Source of the DNA: Gnetum montanum
Lineage: Eukaryota > Streptophyta > Gnetopsida > Gnetales > Gnetaceae
NCBI GenBank assembly: GCA_015680685.1
Contig: MNCI01030854.1
Span: 123,416-187,415, forward strand
Direction of reading: 5' to 3'
DNA: 64,000 nucleotides
Positions 22,721 through 32,875 of the stretch are shown here, piece after piece (position 1 is the stretch's first letter; each line of letters opens with the position of its first letter). The position numbers were made by a program, and so were the translations under genes. The notes below the pieces were generated by a model. The model searched no databases. It had not been told where the DNA came from and worked only from the letters and a program-made list of their open reading frames with translations.

Positions 22721-24357
22721 TGAAACACCACAAAAAGTTTGGCTAACACTTGTAGTCGGAAATTAAGCTAAGTCATGTTGGTCCTCAGTATGACCAAGCT
22801 TAAAAGCCTCAAAAATAGCATCAAACGGAGTTGAAGCAAGCAAGTAAAAGTTCCCCAGGATCCACAGAAGACTATAGTGACATCTGGTATCAAACCTGGC
22901 AAATTTTGAGCTCAAAATACTTGGTTTCCACTAAGTATGTATCCTGTACACTGGCCTATACATTTCCAGCGTAGAGCCAACGTAGAGCAACTTCTAGGTC
23001 ATATAAATGAGTCAAAACATGATAAAGTGGAGTTTCTAGACCCCCTAGGACCTTTCCCAAGGTCCCTAGCAGCTCTCAGGCACTTGAAAATCAAATTTTG
23101 AGCTCCAAATGATTGTCTTTCATTCCTATACGCCCAACCTATACGCCAGCGTATAGCAACTTTCGAGGCTCAAAAACTCATCAAAACATGCTAAAGTGGA
23201 GTGTCTAGACCCCTTAGGACCTTCCCCAAGGTCCCTAGCAGCTCTCAGGCACTTGAAAATCAAATTTTGGGCTCCAAATGATGGTCTTTCATTCCTATAT
23301 GCCCACCCTATACGCCAGCGTATAGCCCAACGTACAGCAACTTTCGAGGCTCAAAAACTCATCGAAACAGGTCAGAATTGAGTTTTTGGACCCCCTAAGA
23401 CCTTACCCAAGGTCCCTAGCAACTCTCAGGCACCTAAAAATTAAGTTTTTGACCTTAAAATGAAGCATTTTCATGTGTGTACGCTGGGTACATTTTGGTG
23501 TACGCTGAACCTGTACGCTGGGGTTGATGCTGTACGCTTACGCTGGTATCCTGTACACTCAGCATCCACAACGTATACACCTAGCGTATACGCTCAGCAC
23601 ATCAGGCATATATGCCCAGCGTATACACCCTACACTCCCAGCGTATATGCCCTGCATATATGCCCAGAGCATTTACGCCCACCAGATACAACGTATATGC
23701 CCAACGGATGTAACATGTTGTACACTTGTAAATTTTATTCTTTTGCACCCGGTCAACGCACCACGGCCACTCATACCTTTGAGATCCAAATCTAACATGG
23801 AAGAGCTCATAAAACCCCAATTTTTCACTAGATCAGGGGGAGAACATGAGAAAAGAAAAGGGGGAGCACGGATCTCACACGCTGGGCATACATCCTGCAC
23901 GCTGAGCATACAACATTCACGTTGTACCTACAGAAATTCTCAGCAGTTGTCATCATCATCCTCACCCATTGGGGCTAAACAACTACCTTGTGATCAATCC
24001 ATAATTGTGTTTGGACCGGTGCACTCTGTAATCAATTTTTAATACAAAACAGTTTACATTTTGCCCAGATTTATTACAGTTTTCTTTGTTTTTCAGTTTA
24101 CGTTTACATGCTCGTTTACATTATCGTGCCTGTTTACGGTTTACATTTAATGTGCATTGTTTACATATAACCCAATGTGTTGTAGCGTCAAATGTTGGGG
24201 AAGTCCTTGTTTGATCCGCGTGCAGACCATCCAAGGCACTCTACCTTCGTCCATTTTCAGCTTGCCCTCAAGCGGAGGCAGGGTCGGCTGTGCTCGTCTG
24301 TGAATCTTTTGATGCCCGTAACATTCTAGCCTTGCACCGATGATTTCAGATGGTACA
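22721..24357 (+). mobile_element. Tat-2 5' LTR
   Basis: Begins TGAAACACCACAAAAA and ends GATGGTACA. It contains three copies of an internal unit of about 180 bases beginning AAACATG(A/C)TAAAGTGGAG (near 23015, 23192 and 23362), each followed by TAGACCCC and TATACGCC words. A perfect GCGTATACGC lies at 23584-23593. The core promoter is probably CTCATAAAACCCCAATTTTT near 23798. Confidence 0.85.
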
Positions 24358-24362
24358 GTTTT

Positions 24363-24381
24363 TGGCACTAAAAGGAGGGCC
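24363..24381 (+). promoter_or_regulatory. Primer-binding site of Tat-2
   Basis: TGGCACTAAAAGGAGGGCC, five bases after the LTR. It differs from the Tat-1 PBS at three positions, all transitions. Confidence 0.65.
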
Positions 24382-24454
24382 TACTGGTTTTCTATTTAAT
24401 CGAAACGCTGATCCCATGACTTGTTCAAACGCTGCCCAAATCAAGTGTTGAAAC

Positions 24455-24595
24455 TACGCTGCTACAGTGTCTACACTGCTACAGTGTCTACACTGCTACA
24501 GTGTTTACGTTGCTACAGTGTCTACACTACTACAGTGTGCTACAGTGTCTACGCTGCTACAGTGTCTACGCTGCTACTATACTGCTACAGTGTTT
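24455..24595 (+). repeat. 16-bp tandem repeat in the Tat-2 leader
   Basis: About eight imperfect copies of CTGCTACAGTGTCTAC. It lies between PBS and gag and has no counterpart in Tat-1. Confidence 0.85.
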
Positions 24596-24948
24596 TTTCA
24601 ACAAAAACACACAAAACGCATTCGTTTCAAAGCCGAATTAGCTGCGATTCACACCTACTTCAAGCCGGTCTAAGTACTGACTACCATCAACATGGATCAC
24701 CTTACCCAATGCATACAATACACACAACATAATGATTCCAAGATGACTTCCTCTTACCCAAGATCACCATCCGCGTACGAGTACGGTTCATAATTTTGTA
24801 CTTAGCCAAAATTCCTCCCATTTACGTTGTACACGATGGACACTTAGAAAAATTTTTAGTGTTTACACGTTGGACACTCTACACACTTAGCCCGAAACAC
24901 ACTCGGCACTTGTTAGCTAGCTCATACGCTACCCCTTCACAAATCACC

Positions 24949-27190
24949 ATGGAATCATCCCAAAACTCCAGCGCACATGCCTTTGTAATTCTCACATAGG
25001 AACAGTACAACTTTATCTGTGTGAAGATTCAGGCCAACCTTCCCATTGACCACTCTGAATAGGAGGCAAAATGAAACTTTGAGCGCATATACATGGGAGG
25101 TCAAGAATTCGTCCCATCTGTATATGACATCATCCCCCTTTCTAAGCCTCACCACCAACTCATCTCTCAACTCCTTCTGGCAAGGAGCCAAAACCCATGG
25201 CGACCCAATGAGGAGCCCCAAAACCAACATGATGTAGATGACTTTGAGGCACAATCTGAACCTGAGAATTCATACTACACGCTCAGTCCCCATGCCTATG
25301 TGAACCCATCATCCTATCCTCGCATGGGATAGATGGCCACTCACCAAGTTTCAACGAGCACACAAGCACCAGTATCCCAACAGAGATTGCCCACCCCCAT
25401 CTCCACCCAGTACATACCACACATGCAAATGCATGGGGCCACTCTCATTACATCGGCCCCGCACATCTAGGGTGTCACTTCACATTTTGTGGCTAGGCAA
25501 GGAACCATACCCCTTGTTCAACAACCCACTCACTTCAACGTGCCACACCCCACAACCACAACTCTAAACGTTGCTCCACAGCAACAAATGACAACCCAAC
25601 AATCTCCCCAACCAACTAATCTACCTACTGCTCAAGAGTGGGCAGAAGAAAAACAGATGATGCAAGCATTAGCTGATGAGGTAAAGCAACTCAAAATGGC
25701 AAACACTGAACAAGTCAAGGTACTGGACTTTTACCACAATGATCCAATTAGCTCTTTAGTGCCACTGTTAGCTTTACCCAAGGGAATCACACTCCCACAG
25801 TTAACCAAGTACAATGGAAAGGGAGATCCAAATGATCACTTAGTCACATTCTGATCAGAAACTCTATTGCTTCAAGCTTGGCCCCACGCAATCTTGCGAG
25901 TGTTCGCTATGTCCTTAACGGGTGTAACCTTAGACTAGTACCGAGCCTTGCCTCATGACTCCATATCCTCTCTGGAGGATCTGTTACATCATTTCGTTAC
26001 CCAGTTTAAGTACAACCTCAAGCCTGAAGCCACACTAGATAGTCTGATACAGGTGAAACAAGCACCACTTGAGCCTGTGCAAAAGTTCATCCAACGATGG
26101 AATGCAGCCCTTAACGAACTTCATGAGCCCATCCCTAAAAAGTATTTGCTTACAATTCTGAAGGGAGCTGTAAATGACTTCATTAAGTCAAAACTGNTCG
26201 CAAGCACAAAAACAACAAACACCAGTACCAACCCACCTGCAATGACAAGGGCCACCCCAAGGTCTAACTTTTAGCACAAAGATCACTCTAAGTATACTCC
26301 ACTACCCACGCGACCCTCTGAACTACTAAAGCATCTCCTTAGAACTGGGCAAATCCAATACAAACAAGTAGCGAAAAATGCCCGCAGAAGACACGAAAGG
26401 TACTGCGAGCTACTAAGGAATCCCACCTTAGCAGCACCAAATGAGCCCTCGGTTCCACGACATTTCAAGTTAGACCAATTCTGTCATTACCACCAGATGT
26501 CCGGTCACAATACCAACAACTGTCGTGTGTTAAAGGATGATCTACAAGCAATGATAGAACGGGGCCACCTGAATGTCAACACCCTAAATCAACCTAGCAC
26601 AAACAATGCCTCCTATGTTATAAACTCCATTGGCATAGATAGTAAGCCTAAACCTGTGCAGCAATCTTTTGTGATTCATGTGCCTCCCAGCAAGGCAATA
26701 ATCCCCTCCACCTCCACGAGCAAGGGGCCTCCCAGCGTCATCAAGGTGCCACCTAGAGCACCGACGACACCTTTTGTGGTCAAGGTACCACCACCTCACA
26801 CGTCTGCTAAGACGTTAAACTAGCAAGATTCAATGCAATCTTGAGCACCGAAAACACCCTTTGTGATCAAAGTACCACCATAGTTGTCCGCTAAGACGTT
26901 AAACTAGCACGATCCACCAACAACAACAGCAAAGAAACCTTTCGTTATCAAGGTGCCACAACAAGCTAGTCAAACACCAACAACTCCTCCCAAATTACCA
27001 TTTGTCATAAAGGTGCCACCACACGATGGCCCCTCACCTACCCAGAGCCCAACCGTAGGCAATGTCTCAACCTCTTCTCCCTCAAGAGTCAACCTTGACA
27101 ACAACACAGGTAAGCAAACTAACTGGAAACAGAAGAAAACGAACCAACAAAAAATAGCACCCACAGCCGAAGCAAAGGCCACACCTAATA
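24949..27190 (+). pseudogene. Tat-2 Gag with VPP-repeat linker
   Basis: Gag of Tat-2, starting at ATG 24949 (MESSQNSSAHAFVIL). The order is FICVKIQANLPID, GGQEFVPSVYDIIPL near 25100, a Gln/Pro/Thr-rich stretch, the retrotransposon-gag core at 25720-26190 (FYHNDPISSLVPLLALPKGI, LLQAWPHAILRVFAMSLTG, LLHHFVTQFKYNLKPEATL, FIQRWNAALNEL), then the Cys/His cluster FCHYHQMSGHNTNNC at 26478-26522 (CX8HX4C as read). Next come proline repeats FVIHVPP, VIKVPP, FVVKVPP and FVIKVPP to about 27020. In-frame stops near 25007, 25852 and 26272 and an ambiguous base at 26197 interrupt it. It is clearly the same protein family as Tat-1 Gag. Confidence 0.82.
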
Positions 27191-27348
27191 TATAACAATT
27201 GAATATTAGGGGCCCTGTCCCTAATCCCAAACAAACCAGGCCCAAGCCCTCGACCAATATAGAGGCAACCAACACAATGAAAAATAACATGGACTTCATA
27301 GCTACATTATCCTAGGTAAAACAAACACTCAAAAAAAAGAACACAACC

Positions 27349-28272
27349 ATGAGTTTGTACGACCTAGTCATGACATCATCGGCCCATCGCGAAGCCTTAG
27401 CAAAAATGTTAGCATCCATTCCTGTTACAAAAGACATCCCTGCTAACATGGAATCCATCCGTACAATGATTTCACAAGACACACCACAAGGATCGGGTTC
27501 CAACACCTTAGCCTTTCGCGACGATGCAGTTAAAGTCAACCCCGAACGAGGGGAAGTCACAACAGCTCCATTATCGATTAGTGTATGTGTTGGGAAATGT
27601 ACCATTCGTAGAGTGCATGTTGATGATGGTGCGGCAACAAACTTAGTTCTATACTCCATCATCGACAAACTAAGCATGGCAGATGAGATCATGCCAACAG
27701 AAACTACATGTCTAAAATCCTTCAACGGATCACGTGTCATAGTCAAGGGCACGATTAACCTAGCCTTCGTGGCAGGTGAACAATTCCCCACTAGCGCGGA
27801 GTTCACTGTCATAGAAGAGATGCCCAGTTTCAACATGATTCTTGCTAGACCCTGGCTAGCACAACAATGAGTTGTTTCCTCACCAATACATTAAGAAATC
27901 TGCCTTCCATACGAAGGTGGACAAGTCGTTATACATGGTGACAACACTCCCCTTCAAGCTGACCATCACATAGACATGTCACAGGTCTTGAAAGAGGAGC
28001 CTCTTAATACAACACACATAGCAACAAAAGCAACACCTAGAGCCAATACACCCAAATGAGTGGCGAAAACCATAAGCCTCCCAGCCGAGCCTAAGCCTAA
28101 AACACTTCCAAAACCACATCCAGCCAGGAAACAACCACACGATCTAGTCTCCCCTGTGGCCAAAAACACGTCTGAGCTCCGCCCACTCTTCACCTTTGTT
28201 TGTTGTGCATTCATCACCTTAGTTTGCATTGTATTAGCTTACACGCTTGCATGTGGCCCGAAAAGGCCTTAA
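27349..28272 (+). pseudogene. Tat-2 protease with hydrophobic C-terminal tail
   Basis: Aspartic protease for Gag-Pro maturation. The frame begins SLYDLVMTSSAHREAL, reaches the active-site motif VHVDDGAATNLVLY near 27617-27660, then VIVKGTINLAFVAGEQFPTS and FNMILARPWLAQQ ending at a stop at 27868-27870. The frame continues with LPYEGGQVVIHGD and, after another stop near 28057, a Pro/Lys-rich stretch and a strongly hydrophobic segment LFTFVCCAFITLVCIVLAYT near 28180-28240, which looks like a transmembrane helix, before the stop at 28270. The last codons overlap the first hairpin repeat. Only two stops divide it. Confidence 0.8.
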
Positions 28273-29335
28273 ACTACCACCTTTTCACATTATTTTCTAT
28301 TCACTTGTGCATTCCAATTCATGTTTTCTACAGTGGCTATTTAACATTGTTTTCTCTAGTTGCTTTTGTTTACAGGATCGTACAGACACACATGCATGCA
28401 TCCACACTCAGTCTTGGCATCATGACGATAAACTGATACCACAGTTCGTCCTGGCATCATGACGATAAACTGATACCATAGCTCGTCCTGGCATCATGAC
28501 GATAAACTGATACCACAGCTCATCCTGGCATCATGACGATAAACTGATACCACAGCTCGTCCTGGCATCATGATAATAAACTAATACCATAGCTCATCCT
28601 AGCATCATGATGATAAACTGATACCACAGCTAGTCCTAGCATCATGATGATAAACTGATACCACAGCCAGTCCTGGCATCTTGATGATAAACTGATACCA
28701 CAGCCAGTCCTGGCATCATGATGATAAACTGATACCACAGCTCGTCCTGGCATCATGTCGATAACTGATACCACAGCTCGTCCTAAAATCATGATGATAA
28801 ACTGATACCATAGCTCATCCTGGCATCATGACAATAAACTGATCCCACAGCTCGTCCTGGCATCATGATAATAAACTAATACCATAGCTCATCCTAGCAT
28901 CATGACGATAAACTGATACCATAGCTCATCCTAGCATCATGATGATAAATTGATACCACAGCCAGTCCTGGCATCATGATGATAAACTGATACCACAGCC
29001 AGTCCTGGCATCTTGATGATAAACTGATACCACAGCTCGTCCTGGCATCATGACGATAAACTGATACCACAGCTCGTCCTGGCATCATGATGATAAATTA
29101 ATACCATGGAATGTCCGCAATGACAATAAACTAGCACCCGTCCAGTATGACATTAAACTGCCACAGTCTCATTCGTCAGAGTCTGCTAAGACTATAAACT
29201 AGCTTGCCTCTTCATAGTCCTCCATGACCATAAACTAGCATCGTACCATCCGCTACGATGATAAACTAGCAACTTCCAATAGGTTATGACGTAAAACTAA
29301 CCCATGACAGTCCGCTAAGATTATAAATTGGCCAA
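28250..29335 (+). repeat. Hairpin-type tandem array of Tat-2
   Basis: The array opens with a GGCC-CGAAAA-GGCC-TTAAACTACC unit at 28253, as in Tat-1. From about 28410 to 29100 a 37-bp unit (CGTC, CTGGCATCAT, GACG, ATAAACTGATACCACAGCT) recurs about 18 times. From 29100 to 29335 the units are irregular: TGTC-CGCAAT-GACA, AGTC-TGCTAA-GACT and CATC-CGCTAC-GATG, each followed by a TAAACT-like tail. Stem halves change together, as in base-paired RNA. Confidence 0.88.
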
Positions 29336-29543
29336 ATCATTTCTGGCACATTCATCTGCTGCTGTAATTCATGACATTTCTTCATCAATGCCTGCTGCAT
29401 CATTCATCACACCGGCTCTGACAACACTAATGCTGCTCATTTTGTTTGCCTCAAGTTTCACATGGTGCCTCCATTTCAATCAGTCACATTCATGCCTCAA
29501 GTGTTCGCTAACTCATTCACTTGTGATTTTCTTGTCTTCTTGG

Positions 29544-29557
29544 AGTTGTGTTTGCAG
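29544..29557 (+). promoter_or_regulatory. Splice-acceptor-like site after the Tat-2 array
   Basis: GAGTTGTGTTTGCAG ends at 29557, preceded by pyrimidine-rich sequence. Its position after the array parallels the RT acceptors of Tat-1 and Tat-3, but no RT follows, consistent with loss of the pol exon while the acceptor remains. Confidence 0.35.
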
Positions 29558-30462
29558 GATGACACCTAGTGGTGCTCGTACATGGATACACTTCATCACG
29601 GTGGCAAGGTGCCACATTGTTTCTGATGCACGTAACCAGGTTAATCAATCTATTCAAAAGTACATTTCTCATTTCCAATACATTCTCCATTTCCCCAACA
29701 CTCTTATTCCCTTTCCTACTTGATTACAATTCCCAGATACACCCAATGCACCTGAAAAATTTGAGCACGTTGTTACACGCTGCGACACTCTCAATCAGTT
29801 ACAACACACATGGCACATGAGCATGAGTACAAAATTGAAAGAAAGCTCTTGCCAAAAAACAAAGAGACAAAAAAAAGAGAAACAAAAAAAAAGGAAAAAA
29901 GCAAAGAAAAAGAAAAGAGCAAAGAGCAAAATGAACCACAAGACTCTTAGCACTTCCCATACAAACCACAAACGGGAAGGCAGTTGTCTTGGAAAAAAGT
30001 ACTCATGTCTCAAATTATCATCTTACACCTTAATGTGTGGCTTTGGCTATTGGACAATGGGTTCCCTTAAAACTTGACACAAGGGTCCTGTTTCTCCAAA
30101 GAACGCACCACCTCATTGCATGCCTTTGGCCATGATAACCAATTCTCCTAAACATGATATAAGAGTCTCATTCCTCCAAAGGACGATTTTAGCCTTGCAT
30201 AAGAATGACATGAGTTGTTTGCACAAGATGAACATTACTCTCCCACACCAGCACAATCCCTTGATTAATTCCCAATCCCACAGTTGCAAATATCTCCCCT
30301 AGACATCATCTTAAAACTTCATGTCCCCAATCCCATGTACTACTAAACACAGTGCGATGACATCTGGCCAAGTGCTAAAGGGCAATGTTTGCACCTAGTT
30401 TGCTTGTGATGTTTTGTACTTTTTTTTCAACGCCTCTCAGGTCAATTCCTCCAGACGTCAAC
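29558..30462 (+). other. Tat-2 3' untranslated region
   Basis: No RT, RNase H or integrase motif was found in any frame. It contains a strongly A-rich tract (about 29830-29935, AAAGAGAAAC-like) and two AAACTTGACACAAGGGTC-like and TGATATAAGAGTCTC-like segments, then the polypurine tract. Confidence 0.55.
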
Positions 30463-30475
30463 AAAGAGGGGCCAA
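30463..30475 (+). promoter_or_regulatory. Polypurine tract of Tat-2
   Basis: AAAGAGGGGCCAA immediately upstream of the 3' LTR; it would prime plus-strand DNA synthesis. Confidence 0.75.
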
Positions 30476-32341
30476 TGAAACACCACAAAAATTTTGGCTA
30501 ACACTTGTAGTCAGAAATTAAGCTAAGTCATGTTGGTCCTCAGCATGACCAAGCTTAAAAGCCTCAAAAACAGCATCAAACGGAGTCAAAGCAAGCAAGT
30601 AAAATTTTCCTAGGATCCATAGAAGACTACAATGACATCTGGTATCAAACCTGGCAAATTTTGAGCTCAAAATACTTGGTTTCCACTAAGTATGTATCCT
30701 ATACACTGGCCTATACATTCCCAGCATATATCCAACATACAGCAACTTCTGGGCCATATAAATGAATTAAAACATGCTAAAGTAGAGTATCTAGACCCCC
30801 TAGGACCATCCCCAAGGTCCCCAGCAGCTCTCAAGCACTTGAAAATCAGATTTTGAGCTCCAAATGATGGTCTTTCATTCCTATACGCCCAGCCTATACG
30901 CCAACGTATAGCCCAGCATATAGCAACTTTTAGTGCTCAAAAACTCATCAAAACATGCTAACGTGGAGTGTCTAGACCCCCTAGGACCTTCCCCAAGGTC
31001 CCCAATAGCTCTCAGGCACTTGAAAATCAAATTTTGGGCTCCAAATAATGGTCTTTCATTCCTATACGCCTAGCCTATACGCCAGTGTATAGCCCAACGT
31101 ATAGCAACTTTTGAGGCTTAAAAAGTCAGCAAAACATGCTAAAGTGGAGTGTCTAGACCCCCTAGGACCTTCCCTAAGGTCCCCAGTAGTTCTCAAGCAC
31201 TTGAAAATCAAATTTTGGGCTCCAAATGATGGTCTTTCATTCCTATACGCTCAGCCTATACGCCAGCGTATAGCCCAGCGTACAGCAATTTTCGGGGCTC
31301 AAAAACTCATCGAAATAGGTCAGAATTGAGTGTCTGGACCCCCTAAGACCTTACCCAATGTCCCCAGCAACTCTCAGGCACCTAAAAATCAAGTTTTGGA
31401 CCTTAAAATGAAGCATTTTCATGTGTGTACGCTGGGTACATTTTGGTGTACGCTAAACCTGTACGCTGGGGTTGATGCTGTACGCTTACGCTGGCATCCT
31501 GTACACTTATGCTGGCATCCTATACGCTCAGCATCCATAGTGTATACACTCAGCACATCAAGCATATATGCCCAGCGTATACACCCTGCACTCCTAGCGT
31601 ATATGCCCTGCATATACGCCTAAAGCATTTACGCCCACCAGATATAGCGTATACGCCCAGCGTATATGCCCAGCGTATACGCCCAGTGGATGTAACATGT
31701 TGTACACTTGTAAATTTTATTCTTTTGCACCTGGTCAATGCACCATGGCCACTCATACCTTTGACATTCAAATCTAACGTGGAAGATCTCATAAAACCCT
31801 AATTTTTCACTAGATCAGGGGGGGAGAACTTGAGAAAAGAAAAGGGGGAGCACGGATCTCACACGTTGGGCATACATCCTGCATGCTGAGCATACAGCAT
31901 TCACGGTGTGCTTGCAGAAATTCTCAGTAGTTTTCATCACCATCCTCACCCATCAGGGCTAAACAACTACCTTGTGATCAATCCACAACTACGTTTGGAC
32001 CAGTGCACTCTGTAATCAATTTTCAATACAAAATAGTTTACATTTTGCCTAGATTTATTGCAGTTTTCTTTCTTTTTCAGTTTACGTTTACATGTTCATT
32101 TACATTATCATGCCTATTTACGGTTTACATTTAATGTGCATTGTTTACGTATAACCCAACGTGTTGTAGCGGCGAACATTGGGGAAGTCCTTGTTTGATC
32201 CGCGTGCAGACCATCCAAGGCACTCTTCCTTTGTCTGTTTCTAGCTTGTCCTCAAGCGGAGCTAAGGTTGGTTGTGCTTGTTTGTGAATCTTTTAGTGCC
32301 CGTAACGTTCCAGCCTTGCACCGAAAATTTCAGACGGTACA
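30476..32341 (+). mobile_element. Tat-2 3' LTR
   Basis: Begins TGAAACACCACAAAAAT and ends CAGACGGTACA. It is about 230 bases longer than the 5' LTR, chiefly because the internal unit of about 180 bases is present four times (near 30766, 30948, 31129 and 31308) rather than three. Perfect GCGTATACGC palindromes lie at 31647-31656 and 31673-31682. Confidence 0.85.
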
Positions 32342-32346
32342 CTGAG
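32342..32346. repeat. Target-site duplication of Tat-2, right
   Basis: CTGAG, matching 22716-22720. Confidence 0.8.
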
Positions 32347-32875
32347 CGTATATGCTAGGCGTATACGCTATCATGCTGAGTGTATACGCTGGGCGTATAC
32401 ACTAATGGATGTTGCCTTGTCTTGCTCTGCCGTGCTGTCTCCATGCTAGTTTCGAGGTTTGCATGTTGGGCGTATGCATTAGTCATACATGCTAACGTAC
32501 TTATGAGGTGTGTACGCTGATTGTGTACGCTGTGAACATTGAGCGTATACGCTGGGCCCATACGCTAAAAATGTTGGGCGTATACGCTGAAAATGTCAGG
32601 CGTATACGTTGGGTGTATACACTGTGGATCTGAACTTGAGCGTATACACTGGCCGCATATGCTGTGAATGTGAACTTTGAGAGTATACGCTAGGCGTATA
32701 CGCTGACAATGTAGACTCGGGCGTATACGCTGAGAGTGCATACTTAGTGAAAATTCAGCATCTTGATCTTCGAAGTTGCCATGTTTGGTATCAGATGTAG
32801 CCATGGTGATCTGTGAGTCCCATGGACATGCTTCTTGTTGGAAAAGTACTAAGCTCGAAATTTTGTGGTGTTTCA
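32347..32875 (-). mobile_element. Tat-1 5' LTR, 5' part
   Basis: Begins TGAAACACCACAAAAT at 32875 on the minus strand, the same terminus as Tat-2. It is the densest GCGTATACGC cluster in the window (perfect copies at 32359-32368, 32543-32552, 32578-32587, 32694-32703 and 32721-32730, plus many one-mismatch copies). It continues at 22720 across the Tat-2 insertion. Confidence 0.8.

Larger units (their letters stand above)
22721..32341 (+). mobile_element. Tat-2: complete gag-pro-only LTR retrotransposon
   Basis: A 9.6-kb element with two LTRs (22721-24357 and 30476-32341), PBS, polypurine tract and 5-bp target duplication, inserted in the LTR of Tat-1. It codes Gag and protease only; RT, RNase H, integrase and the antisense gene are absent, and a hairpin-repeat array occupies the space after protease. 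By eye the LTRs differ at roughly one base in twenty over the first 250 aligned bases, so it is not recent. Because its LTR end, PBS, Gag and protease match Tat-1, it is best read as a non-autonomous derivative of the same family that would need another element's Pol. Confidence 0.88.

Noticed and set aside
26197-26197. Ambiguous base N in Tat-2 Gag (also at 58824 in the Ath-C LTR)
   Set aside because: A sequence uncertainty, not biology. The Gag frame is already broken by stops.
28568-29088. Minus-strand ORFs across the 37-bp array (repeated VVSVYHHDAR peptides)
   Set aside because: Period 37 is not a multiple of three, and the strand is antisense to the element; the frames are an artefact of repetition.
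28410-29100. CRISPR array (regular 37-bp repetition)
   Set aside because: The repeats are contiguous with no unique spacers, and the context is a plant retrotransposon.
29817-30077. Lys/Glu-rich 86-codon ORF
   Set aside because: It is translation of an A-rich tract in the Tat-2 3' untranslated region and lacks coding features.
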